From Straminergon stramineum (lineage: Eukaryota > Streptophyta > Bryopsida > Hypnales > Calliergonaceae): DNA of 64,000 nucleotides. Positions 48,068-59,579 of this stretch are shown piece after piece. The stretch spans positions 18,209,248 to 18,273,247 of the forward strand of contig OY987266.1 of the NCBI GenBank assembly GCA_963920665.1. The letters run 5' to 3'. The position numbers were made by a program, and so were the translations under genes. The notes beneath the pieces were generated by a model. That model saw only the letters and a program-made list of their open reading frames with translations. It was not told the DNA's origin and did no database searches. The first letter of the stretch is position 1. Every line of letters starts with the position of its first letter.

Positions 48068-51000
48068 ATGGATTCTGTCCAGAGCATGGCGACCTCCTCT
48101 TCTTCAACTGTGCCTTCCTCTGAACGGACAAGCCATTTCAGTTCTCAGACTGAATTTGAGATGGAATCCTCGAAAGTTCTTCACTGGAGCCAACTGGATT
48201 ATTCCACAGCACACTTGAAGTGGTCAGCGGAGAGCAACTATGAATACTTTGATGTGCTAAAAGAAGATCCTCAATGGGGCCGTTTCTTCATGGACTTTGT
48301 GACACTTGAGGTGGGTGAGAAAATCAGCGGAGGCGCTCAAGCCGACATTTATGAAGCTCGCATGACACGTGCTGGTCCTTTCAATTTGGTGGTGAAGGTG
48401 ATGAAGGGAGATGCTCCTCTCGAAGCATTCCAAGCGCAATGGCCCATTGGAATGTTGTCTGCTCGTTCCAAGTTTAAACATTTATTTGATTTGCCGTTGA
48501 TTACAATTTTGGGAGGAACGGTGTTACGTGATCAGAGGTTGCGGGGACGATTTGCTTTTGTGATGTATCGACGGTGGGGAGATTTGCGTTTGTTGATTGA
48601 TCGCCGAATGAAACGAGAGCGCAGTACACGTGGCCCTTTCCCAATCGACGAAGCGATTCACTTGATGTTGAGTATAGCTGAGGATATGGAGACGTTGCAC
48701 AACAAGCATGATATAATTCATCGCGATTTGAAAGCGTCGAATGTGCTTGTGTGGGGAGACTTTGGAGAAGACATGAGTCTTATTGCTACTCCTGACCGAG
48801 TGGCGAGGATAGGATCAGTTGTTGCTGATTTTGAGTGCTGTGTGGGAGTATTGGGGACCGGGTTTTGGAGGGCACCAGAAATACTCCAGCAGTTGAAGGC
48901 TAGAGTGCCTCGTTCGGAAGTGCAGTTTACACGTGCGTCGGATGTGTATAGCTATGGCATGACCTGCTACGAGATTGTATCAGGTTGCATTCCATATGAT
49001 GGCCTTGGAGGTGAAGATACAATATTCCAAATTTTGCAAGGACGACGCCTGGAATTGCCGCATGAACTGCCTGTGTTTGTGAAAAACATCATCAATGGAT
49101 GTTGGCATTCCGATCCATCGGAGAGACCTAGTTTTTCAGCCATATGCATGGCCCTAAAGCTGAAGATAGGGCCGAATCCTGTGAGTGTTGTCATCGACAA
49201 CACATCTGGAGGAGGTACAAGTATTGTGAAGGTATGTAAGTGACAAGCCTGGCCAACTTAGTAGTGCTTCATTTGAATAGGTGATTGTTGATTGCCTTTG
49301 CAAGATTTATTACCGTGGATTGCTCATCTCCAAGTCTTTTTTGAATAAAGTTTCTTCAATGCTTCGAGGTTATGTAACTAGGTTTTTAGGATCCTTGGGG
49401 GAAGTCATTCTTCCTACTATTTACTTTTGGTGGAGTTGGACTAAGTTCTATGGTCTGAATTTTCTTTTTAATGACTTCTTGGATAGTTAGTAATGTAGAG
49501 TTTGTGTTGTTTTAGTTTAGGACTTGTTAATAATGAAATAAGTCCTTCATTATTATTGTGCCGAAATTGGAGTTTTAGTTTGTAGAAGCTTGGACTGCTT
49601 ATTGTTTAGCTTGTATGTTTCATCTTATCACTCTCTTTAGGGACATGTTTATTTAAGCCTTTTTTATTCGTAGTATAGAGTCAGAGATAGTCTCAAAGAT
49701 TCCATGATTGTTGATGTATTAATATTGTGGCTCACAAATTATTGTGTTGGACACTTGAAATCCATTTGTTGGGTTCTCTATTTTGTGAGACATATAATGG
49801 CTTATAAAATTTAATGCACCATCTTTTGATATTGATAGAAATGTAATGAAATTTAATAGAGTGATGGAAATGAGGTGTTCTAACATCTTTTACAATATGA
49901 GTAAAATATTTTTGTAGTTAAGTTAATGAGTAAATGTGTTTTGTTGAACGATAACAAATATGGATGCAGGTTGAACAGAGGAACAATCCACAACCTTTGA
50001 CTTTGCTTAAAGTTATGCGAAAATTGATGGATATGAACCTATCAGTCTTGAAGGCTTCTGAATCGTCTTCAACAGAAATGATTACGCAATGTGAGTTGTG
50101 TTTTTAGACCGTCATGCCAATTGCTAATAGCATGAACTCCACATTCTATTGTGGTTGCCTTTGCACTACATTAGGGAGGATTCTTTGAGGACTCTTTATG
50201 GAGGATTCTTTGAAACTTTTGTATCTTGACATTTGTCACTGACTTGTGGAGCTCCAGATTTTGAGGTGACTGATTGCAAAGGAAAGAAGGTTGTGAAAGA
50301 CAAATCTATTGCAAATATCACAAAGGTCAGCATGAAGATTGCCCAATCTTCCGTTTATTGTTTTCACTGTTGTGTTTTAGACTTTGTAGAATGTTGCTGA
50401 GTTGTTTGGAATGATAGATAAAAGATTATTAATCAGAATGTTGTCTTTATTGCGCAGGTTCTAAGCTTGCCAGTAAAGATGAAATGGATCAGTGAAAGTC
50501 TGGGGAAATCTATTGATGGAAAAACTATTGTGCAAATGCATGTCGTTGAGGTCGTTGCTAAGTGGAGTGCAGGTTTCCTTCGGGCCCTTTCTGGACTCTT
50601 GGTCACAACGAAGTTTCGAGTTTACGTAGCAGGATGCTGGACTCGTAAGGGTCGAGTGGAGTGTGTCATATACATCGAAGGCGCAAGAATGGGGACCTTG
50701 TTGTGGGAACTTCAACATAAAATGGAATATATTCCAAGATATACTGGATGTTTCAAGCTAGTTGTTCACAGAGTTGCAGCTGAAGAGTTTTCCCACTTGA
50801 ATAGACGTCTGCATAATCTGAAGTCTATGGATTTGACCCTTCCTCACAACTCATCAAACATTCGTGTATGTCAGAGAAAGGAATATGTGGAGGGCTGTCG
50901 TTCTTCCGAAGTGGTTCTGTGTCTTGAGGAACAGTGGCGGCTGGTCGATGTGTGTCGCAACTTAAGACGTGTGGGCTACAAAATCGTTGGAACAAGTGTC

Positions 51001-51756
51001 GAATACCCTGGTCCTTATGAGTTTCTGGTAATTCCACGAATTTGACCTTGTCTCCAAGCATTTTTTTCCTCTAGCATGTTTATAAATGGTGTGGCTGTGC
51101 ACTCGGTTCGAACCTCGGAACTCACCTCGGAATTGAGGCTGTACTTGTGAGTCCGCATTGAATGGAGTGAATACTAGGATTGATCTGGATTTGTCCTACT
51201 GGAAGTTACATATTGTTAAAACTGATATTGGTTGAAAGGCTATTCTTAGACGTTATCAGTAAGAGTGTGTTTAATGTACAGAAAGGCAGAGCCAACAAGA
51301 GCGAAGATATCGATGTTGGAACTCCTGGCGAAGATGAATCGGAGAAAATCCATAGAATTCTAGATGTTGCTATTGAACGGCGCGGGAACCCTGAAGTAAG
51401 ACCTGATTCTCATCCTTTTGACGATTTATTGTGATTTGCGTTCGAGGTCTCATGGTTTTACCCCTTGCACATCATGCAACATGATGACTTTGTGGAGTCG
51501 AGTTGCTCTCAGTTTTGAATTTTTTTGTTGATTCATCTGTAAGTCTGGAACGGTGTTTTGAAAATAGGTCAACGTGCAGCTAATCGTATCCGGTCCCAGT
51601 GAAGAGATGCATGATGATTTGATGAGATGCCTTCGCAAGAATGGTCTCTTTGTTACCGGCGGCCAAGTTTATCGTGAGTTTGGCGCTCGACTTTCCTTTC
51701 CTTCTGGATATCTCGAGTTCTTCGTCACTGAAAAACCGCCAGCGGGAGCTGGCTAA
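48068..51756 (+). CDS. TKL-type protein kinase fused to a four-ACT-domain (ACR-like) regulator
   Basis: Exons: 48068-49231, 49970-50090, 50258-50325, 50458-51027, 51282-51395, 51568-51756, all GT-AG and in phase, giving 741 residues. Exon 1 is a kinase domain: glycine loop at residues 86-95 (SGGAQADIYE), lysine 110 (VVK), HRDLKASN at 218-225, ADFE at 253-256, APE at 269-271, and CWHSDPSERP at 345-354. HRDLKxSN and the overall form fit plant Raf-like/TKL kinases. DFE stands where DFG is usual, with the metal-binding Asp kept. The rest follows plant ACR proteins: ACT1 about 396-440 (LMDMNLSVLKA, then FEVTD), ACT2 about 476-531 (GCWTRKGRVECVIYI), a linker with RRLHNLKSMD, ACT3 about 599-641, and ACT4 about 670-735 (RILDVAIERR, then LRKNGLFVTG). 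ACT domains usually bind amino acids or mediate dimer contacts, so a ligand-controlled kinase is an inference. If intron 4 is retained, the protein ends early at TGA 51043-51045. Confidence 0.85.
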
Positions 51757-53196
51757 TTCAGTTCCATGTTGCCAATTTAGGTCTCAGGTATGCGCACCTC
51801 AAATCTTCACTAATTAAAACTGAGCATAATTACTATTATGAGACATAAATTATTTTTATTGAATCTTGATTTGAGCGGACTGGCATGCATTGTATGAATT
51901 ATTTGGACCCTGGATGAATAAGTTATGAATATTTGAAGGATTGTCTCTAGGTGTATCAAATATCAACATTAAGCTCTCGTGTACTTTCATGTTGTGATTT
52001 TGTACATCTTGTGTAATCAATGTTTGTGTTTTAGTGAGAATTTTTGGTCCATGTGTAGGTGTTGCATTTTGGATAGTGTTGATTATGGGTGTACATACCT
52101 TGCTTGTATGACAAACAATTTTTTTCTCTAATCTCTTATCCCTTTCCAACATGTTTAGTATTGTGAACTTTTTAGCTTCAATCTCTAGAAGTCAGAGTGC
52201 TTTGAGCTCTAGTTGAAGCTCGATAGGGTATTATCTGGGCAACCTTGGTTATTTCATAGAGTGAGGACTAACAAGTACCAAAGAATGTTGAGTTCCTTTC
52301 TCCTATGTGAAAGGAGGCTCATACTTGTGAGAGTAGCACTTGATGTTGAGTGCATTTTCTTTCCCAATGCATGCTTGTTAAGTTAGATCTTTAACTAAGA
52401 TATCGTGTGCCAAGATGGTCTTCATTAGAATGATGGTTTAGAGTTGAATCCACATCTCACCTGGTTGTAGATGTAGGTTGTTTTTTTGCAATGCTTCAAC
52501 TCCTTTAGTGTGGAGTCAATATTGCAATCCTGTATACACAACTCCCATATTATATGGCCCTGGTCATAATCACTTATAATGCATTTTAGTTCAATCTTAA
52601 GGGATTAAGTTTATTTTAATGTAGAAAACTCTTGTAGCCTTCTTAACAAGGAATCCAAAAATGTAATTATATACATAAAATGAATATTCTTCAAGGACAA
52701 TAATAGCATTAAGAAACTAATTATATGAGTTTTTTTAATACATGTATTGTGGGACAAGCTACCTAACTTTGGGGATTTTGTAATAAAAATTTAAGATTTT
52801 ATTATTATAAATAAAATACTATAAATGAATTTTAATTTTAATTGGAGGAAACTTATTGTATAGATTTTTGAAAATTATGCATAAGTGTTTAAATTCTTCA
52901 TATATATTGTGAATTTTTTCTAATATGTATGTAATCCAACATTTTCTACATTCATATTTTTTTAATTTGGTCTTCACTTAAGTTTTGGGTCTTTTTTATT
53001 TAATTTAATCTTTACAAAAGTTGTCTTCTAAAGTGTTTTAATGCTAACACCCCCTGCATATAATACAAAAGTTGTATACCCAGGATTTTAATGGCAATTG
53101 TAGAGTGTCATCTATAATCCTCTATTTTCTACTTTGTAAGTTTAGGGTTGGATTGACCTCTTTGCCAAATATTTCTTTCTTTATGAAAAATGATAT
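51757..53196. other. 3' flank of the kinase-ACR gene and intergenic sequence
   Basis: 51757-51860 recurs after both other copies of the gene. 52240-52500 matches 17820-18500 without the 379-bp element present there. 52500-53196 is AT-rich with no gene. Confidence 0.6.
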
Positions 53197-53200
53197 TTAA

Positions 53201-54174
53201 CCCCTCATCGCCCAAAGTCCAAACATGTGTAAAAGCATCTTTGCTTTTCAAGTGCTATAAGTCCAAATTTCAGTGAAGTATGAAAATCTCAACCATACAA
53301 TATTGTAGTGTGCATGTTGTAGATGGCGTGGAACAAATTTGGGGTCATTTGACCATGTAGATTGAAAGATTATAATGATTTAGTCATGAAAAAAGATGCT
53401 GAAATTTTCTTAAAAACACATTTGGAGGTGAAAGTCGATTTCTAAACCTACTCAAATGAAAAAACTTTTAACTACAAAATGATTCAAAACCAAAAGACAA
53501 ACACTTTGGTGAAAAAAATATCATTCAATTGACTCATTGTGTCTACAAAATTGTTTTGAAATGTCAAGAAACAGTGAAAAAAGTAGCAAAAAATCACATC
53601 TATGGTTGAACCTCCCTCTACTAAAATGCTTCTCAATCACTCATTACCTCTTGGATTGATATGAAATTTTAACCACACTAACTAGACTAGTATGTAAAAC
53701 TTTTTCAACAAAAACGATTGAAAATGGACCACGTATGTAGAAGTTATAAGTTGCGGAAGTTCAATATAATGCAAAAATGTCTGCATTTTGAACTTTGAAT
53801 TGCTCCCAAACATTCAAAACAACTTGGATTGACAGGAAAATTTTATTACAATAACTAGACCTTAAGGGGAACAAAACCCCAATTTTTTTTTATTGAAAAC
53901 AAACATTTTCTGAAAAAGTTACAAGCCCCCGAAGTTGCAGCCATCAAAATGCAACGTGGTGAGCTCAAATTGAACCTTTGAACTTCGAAGGGCTCTCAAA
54001 AACTCAGTATATTTTGGATTGATCTGAAAATTTTACCAGTGAAACTAGACTAATATGCGCAACTTTTACAACAAGTTTTATTGAATTCGGACATCGGATG
54101 CAAAAGTAAAAACACTTTGAATTTGATGGCCAGACAATGTGAGGACACTTTTCATCACCTTGGACAATAAGGGG
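53201..54174 (+). mobile_element. TTAA-bounded element, family A copy 1 (974 bp)
   Basis: TTAA at 53197-53200 on the left; TAAA at 54175-54178 on the right, a decayed TTAA. Ends are CCCCTCATCGCCCAAAG and, inverted, CCCCTTATTGTCCAAGG. It aligns along its length with 58613-59576 and, inverted, with 39753-40737. Non-coding. Confidence 0.85.
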
Positions 54175-54189
54175 TAAATAGATACTAAG

Positions 54190-54775
54190 AATATAATTTT
54201 TTGGCCAATATTTTTTCTCTAGCATGTTCTATTTTTTGGGAAAGAATAATTTTCCTAAAACTTCATCATCTAATTTTAGAATTATCTTTCATTGAACTTA
54301 CTTTACAAGTACAACATAGTATAATAAAGCATTCCCTAGATTTGAACCTTTCAAAGCTAGTCCTCCATGAAGTTGTTAACCTATGAAGTATAGTTTTGCT
54401 AAAGGCACTATTAGAATAGAGTTTTTGAGTTTTTCTTCTTAAATCCTATTTTAGTTCTTTAGAGGTGATGGCAAAAAGATAGAATAAGTAGATGGAAAAT
54501 TTGAGTTGAAGGGAAGCATATTATTCAATGGATTTATTTATTTATTCACATGATTAGTTTTTCTTTCATTTTAAGTTTTGAAAGGGGCAATTGCAAGAAA
54601 TATTTGTTTGCGTCATGGAATGCCCATCCATAGAATACTTATAAATAGGAGTTTTAAAAATCCATTCTTTATAAATGTAATAAAACTAATACAAGAACCT
54701 TAGAAAGAATAAATAGAAGATATTGCAAATTTTGAAGGCCAATTCATGTTCACTAGGATAAGAATGAAGGTAAAT
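54190..54775. repeat. segment duplicated at 18890-20700
   Basis: Matching text such as AAAACTTCATCATCTA (18935 and 54257) and AACTAATACAAGAA (20656 and 54684) runs in the same order in both. The copy at 18890-20700 is longer because of the probable MITE at 19290-19545 and the 1-kb hAT fragment at about 19605-20645. Non-coding. Confidence 0.7.
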
Positions 54776-54783
54776 TGTATTAA

Positions 54784-55716
54784 CCCCTAAAGGAACAAGG
54801 TGTGTTTTTTGGCAACATAGGAATTTTGGGCAGGTATGTGTGACTAGAGATTTCCATGTTTTTGGCCCAAACCTTAATAGAAGGTGTGGACAAGGGATAT
54901 CTTTGATGTGCATTAAATTTTAGGATATTTGGAAATATGAATAAAAAATTGTGGCTTAATATATAGTAGTTTTTCAACTCGTAGTCTAGGCAAATCTGAA
55001 AAAAATCACTTTTTTTTCAAAAATAAAAATTTAAAATTGGTTTTCTAGATTTATGTATACATAGAAAGCTTTGAATCATTCCATTTTGATCAAAGAAATG
55101 AGTCAAAAGTTATGAGATGTTTTAGTTTATAGGCAAGGATGGATTCTCTACTCTAAAATAAGCTTTGACATCCTTTACTTAACTCAATTTTCAATATTTT
55201 TGGAAAAAAAAATAAAAATGTCAAGTATAGATTGTTTATTAAAACATTACAACCATTGAGATTGGCATTTTTCAATTCCATTAGTAAATTGTTAACAATC
55301 TAGTATTTTGAATCATTTTCTACATCTTTCTACTTACTATTTTTTATCTATATGTTGCACAATTTCAAATGATCTGAAATTTTTTAAGCATGTATACAAC
55401 TTACCTTGAAGAATGAATCTAAATAAGCACTACCATTTTGGACATTTTTCCATACAAATGTGACCTTGTGAAGTGCAACTGTCCGTTTTTTCACAAGGCC
55501 CCAAAACCAGATTTTTGTCACTTCAAATGCTAATATCTTGCAATCTACAAACTAGAAATTTCTGAAATTTTTTCCACATCTCCTCAATCTTGTGTACCAC
55601 ACGAGCCTATGGTTACATGTATCCAAAAATGATATTTTTCAAAAATTTGGTACTTGTATTAGAAATGGCAGCTTTTGAGAATTTTTGGTGATAACATAGT
55701 CAATGAGCTTTAAGGG
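54784..55716 (+). mobile_element. TTAA-bounded element, family B copy 3 (933 bp)
   Basis: TTAA at 54780-54783 and 55717-55720; ends CCCCTAAAGGAACAAGG and, inverted, CCCTTAAAGCTCATTG. It aligns with 15911-16834 and, inverted, with 36477-37402. No transposase frame. Confidence 0.85.
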
Positions 55717-56052
55717 TTAATTTGGAAATACCTTATAAGATGTAGAATGTAGATGTGCATTGACCCCAATTTGGAAGTAAAGCTGTAAATTGCAAATGTT
55801 GGACACTCCTAAACATGAGACAAATCATCTCCATGATCAATCCATGCATGGCACCTTAAATTACAGGTTCCAAAACATGTCACAAGAGAGGACAACAGTT
55901 CCTACAGTCCCACACCTTGAAACAATGAACAAGGACATGCATCCATTCTTGACAGGCAGAACACCCTTGCACACCAAGGAAACCAACATTCAAGGCAAAA
56001 ACTCCAAATGGCTTCACTTTCACTGAATATTTTGAGGAGTTGAACTATAACA

Positions 56053-56306
56053 TGGAGGACGTTAAATCCTCCATTCGAACTGGGCCCCACAGGGACAGAT
56101 TTACCTTGGGGAAAATTCAGGAATTTTTTATTTTTTGCAAATTCTGAATTTATATTTGCAATCAGAGACCCCAAATCAGCTGAGAGAGACCTGTAACATA
56201 TCTTAGACACGGCTCAAAATAGGGGGCATTTTTTTACTTTTACTCCCGGATAACTCGTAAAATTACCCTGCAGGGCCCAGTTTGAATGGAGGATTTAGTG
56301 TCCTGC
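56053..56306. mobile_element. hAT-type MITE with 8-bp target duplication (254 bp)
   Basis: CTATAACA flanks both sides (56045-56052 and 56307-56314). The ends are inverted over about 35 bases, sharing TAAATCCTCCATTC and AACTGGGCCC. The paralogous segment near 37785-37810 has the flanks joined without it. An 8-bp duplication suggests hAT; the terminal bases are not the usual CA(G)NG, so this is tentative. Confidence 0.7.
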
Positions 56307-56720
56307 CTATAACACTGCATATTTTGACATCCTGATAGTCTCAGAACAACCACACTCAAAAATCTTCTCAAAAAGTCAGAAAATTTTCATCCATTGCTGG
56401 GCAAAAAAGAAACGTACGCTTTCAGACCTCATTGACAATGTGAAAAATGTCACAAATCGACCTCACTGACAATGAGAAAAATCTCACTATGGACCCCTAC
56501 AACATAGCAAATGGGAAGGATCCTTCGAAAAATATGTATGGAATGTAATTCCATAACAAAAAATAAATATTCTTAGACAACCGGTACATATTGATTACAA
56601 CAATGTACAACACCTAAAACATACAGTATGAGCTAATGTTGGTTTCTAGTCACCTAACTTAGCAACAAGACTGAAGACTCTGAACCTTAATAATTTTGCA
56701 TACAATAACCAAGTGATGTA

Positions 56721-57107
56721 CAGTAGAACCGCCCATAACCAGCCACTTAAACATTTTGTGCATGATCTGGAGTAGTAGAAGGCATTGTTAAATTTTTGCC
56801 ATGTAGAGAAATAGAAATGATGGACGTTATCAAATTTTCATAATTTTTTTCCTTAAACTCAAATTGTTATGAATTTCAGAAGCCAAAAGTTGACCTGCTC
56901 CCATCTCCAATATATAGATTCTTCCATCACTGCTCATCTAAAGACTAATTTGGCTCTGAAAACGAAGCACATGTGTCATACCAGTTATGGCTAGAAGATA
57001 GTTAGAAACCAGAAAACTAATGGTTAAATATCTGTCATCTCTCTGTTGAATTTCCCATTACCTAAATATTGACCATGGGTCTTGGCTGGTCATGGGAGGT
57101 TCTACCA
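56721..57107. mobile_element. pogo/Emigrant-like MITE, copy 1 (387 bp)
   Basis: TA flanks both ends. The left end CAGTAGAACCGCCCATAACC and the complement of the right end (TGGTAGAACCTCCCATGACC) pair over about 25 bases. CAGTA-AACC ends with a TA duplication resemble plant Emigrant/Lemi elements of the pogo group. Confidence 0.75.
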
Positions 57108-57229
57108 TATTCGTCAGTGCATCTGAAGCCACTCTGATTTGCTTAACAGGAATCTGAACATTGCTGAAATAAGGAGTATGCTCAGCATCATTATTTCTAA
57201 ATAAAGTGTTGGTTTTCAGAATAGTTTAA

Positions 57230-57807
57230 CCCCTAAAGGAGCAAGTGTCCGTTCAACATATGCAAGAAATCTTGGTTAGGTTGTTACGAAGTCGTTTTTG
57301 TTCAGATGTTCATGAAATTTGGACATAATGTGCAGCTGCGTACCTCCTTCCTAAAAATCTGAATTTTTTTCTGATTGAGTGGCTGGATCAAAAGTCAGTA
57401 TACTGCCCTGAACTTTGCAGGCAGCTCAGGCAACTTTGGGTAGCATGTACAAAACTCTTCTTATGATTTTGAAATTTGGCAGTTGTGTACTTTATATGAT
57501 ACAAGAGAAAATGTCAAAAAAAAATAACCACATTTAGTATAAGAATGTCATTCTATAAGGAGTTAAAATTTGTAGGCCTTGTTGGGCAAGGTTGAAAAAA
57601 AAAATTTCATCTAATTTCAAATGTTATAATCTTTCAATCCATGAGGTCAAAGTTTCTAAAAAGTTTTCAACATGTTCCCTAAGAAGTCTAGTACAAATTT
57701 GTATGGTTGACTTTTGAAAAAAGAACTTCAATTTTTTTTCCTTGCTGCCCTAAAAAATGACAATTTTTGACAATTTTTGTTGAATATGTGCCTCAGTCCT
57801 TTAAGGG
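57230..57807. mobile_element. TTAA-bounded element (578 bp)
   Basis: TTAA at 57226-57229 and 57808-57811. Ends CCCCTAAAGGAGCAAG and, inverted, CCCTTAAAGGACTGAGG. The interior is not family A. It occupies the same place in this segment where the paralogous segment carries the 219-bp MITE plus a family A element. Confidence 0.8.
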
Positions 57808-57882
57808 TTAAGGATGCTCTATAATGGTCCATGTCTTTCTTTAGAGCAACCCAGTTTGCTTCAATGCCCAACATGTTCAATA

Positions 57883-58268
57883 TAGTAGAACCGTCCATAA
57901 CCAGCCACTTAAGCATTTCGTGCATGATCTGGAGTAGTAAAAGGCATTATTAAATTTTTGCTGTGTAGAGAAATAGAAATGATGGACGTTCTCAAATTTT
58001 CATAATTTTTTTCCTTAAACTCAAATTGTTAAGAATTTCAGAAGCCAAAAGTTGGCCTGCTCCCATCTCCAATATATAGATTCTTCTACCACTGCTCATC
58101 TGAAGACTATTTTGGCTCTGAAAACGAAGCACATGTGTCATAACAGTTATGGTTAGAAGATAGTTGAAAACCAGAAAACTAATGGTTAATATCTGTCATC
58201 TCTCTATTGAATTTCCCATTACCTACATATTGGCCATGGGTCTTGGCTGGTCATGGGAGGTTCTACCA
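57883..58268. mobile_element. pogo/Emigrant-like MITE, copy 2 (386 bp)
   Basis: It is closely similar along its full length to 56721-57107, in the same orientation and about 1.16 kb away, and is flanked by TA. The first base is T instead of C. Confidence 0.8.
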
Positions 58269-58612
58269 TATTTGGAATGGAACACCTAAACCATAAACCC
58301 TTGACTTAAAAGTATTTACCCACACCTGGAAGACAGCAGGTGGTGAGTGAGAGGAGTTTAATTGTTAAACTGGAGTTCCTGGATGGTCTGGCAAGCACAT
58401 TCTTTTTGAGCAAGCCACTGAAGGTTTCAGTAGAATCAGTTTGCCACATATCTGAATACCATGTTGCATCAATGCTCTTGTGAAAGGCTCTTCCCTCAGG
58501 TCCAATCTTCAACTGCAATACCATGGATGCATACTAGTACATACTTAGATGCGTGTACTGTACATGCATACTTAGCTTGTAAAATTTGAATCCTCGTGCA
58601 TTGAATTATTAA

Positions 58613-59576
58613 CCCCTCACTGCCCAAGGCCTGAACAGGTTCAAAAACAACATTTCTTTTGAAGTGTTATAGATATAATTTTCAGTGAGTTATAGAAATC
58701 TCAATTGTACAATCTTGTAGTGCACTTGTTGTAGACGACGTGCATGAAATTTGGTGTCATTTGACTGCATAGATTGTAAGATTATAATGTTTCCATGTTG
58801 AAAAACGATACTGAAATTTTCTTGAAAATACATTTAGAGGCGAAATTTGGTTTCTAAATCTACTCAAACGAAGAAACTTTAAACTATAAAGTGATTCAAA
58901 ATCAGCATAAAAACACATTGATGAAAAAAAAATATCATTCAATTGACTCATTGTATTTGCAAAATGGCTTTGAAATGTCAAAAAATAGCCAAAAAAGTTG
59001 CAAAAAACACATCAAAAACTAAATCTCCTTCTACTAAAATGCTTCTTAGTCACTCATAACTTCTTGGATTGATATGAAATTTTATGCACACAAACTAAAC
59101 TAGTATGCCCAACTTTTCCAAAAGATTATTGGAAATAAACATTCTATGAAGAAGAAACAAGCCACCAAAGTTCACCGTAATCCAAAAATGTCGGGATTTT
59201 GAACTTTGAATTGCTCCTAGACATTCAAAACAATCTCGATTGACATGAAAATTCTACCACAATATCTAGACTTCAAGGGGGACATAACTCAACAAATTTT
59301 TTTTTATTGAAAACGAACTTTGGATGAACGAGATACAAGCCCCCGAAGTTGCAGCCATCAAATGTAATTTGGTGAACTCAAATTGAACTTGTGAACTTCA
59401 ATTGGGTTCCAAAAATTCAGTAAATCTTGGATTGATCTAAAGCTTTAACCACACAAACTAGAAGAGAGAGCTCAGATTTTCCAACTAGTTTTATTGAATT
59501 CAAACATTGGGTGCAAAAGTTACAGCACTTTGAATTTGACCTAATGACACTTTTGGTCCCCTTGGGTAGTGAGGGG
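58613..59576 (+). mobile_element. TTAA-bounded element, family A copy 2 (964 bp)
   Basis: It has intact TTAA at 58609-58612 and 59577-59580. Ends are CCCCTCACTGCCCAAGG and, inverted, CCCCTCACTACCCAAGG, the best-preserved pair in the window. It is similar throughout to 53201-54174. Non-coding. Confidence 0.88.
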
Positions 59577-59579
59577 TTA

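Larger units (their letters stand above)
55750..58370. repeat. segment duplicated at 37485-41260, with its own insertions
   Basis: Same order of shared blocks as 37485-41260. Inserted only here are the MITE at 56053-56306, two pogo-like MITEs (56721 and 57883) and the TTAA element at 57230. A minus-strand frame at 58306-58524 contains IGPEGRAFHKSIDATWYSDMWQ-like text (exon remnant of an unrecognised gene). Confidence 0.7.

Noticed and set aside
50458..51045. Taking TGA at 51043-51045 as the true gene end
   Set aside because: ACT3 would end at the very edge and ACT4 would be orphaned. A good donor at 51028 and in-phase exons 5-6, kept in all three copies and fitting the ACR layout, make the longer model better.
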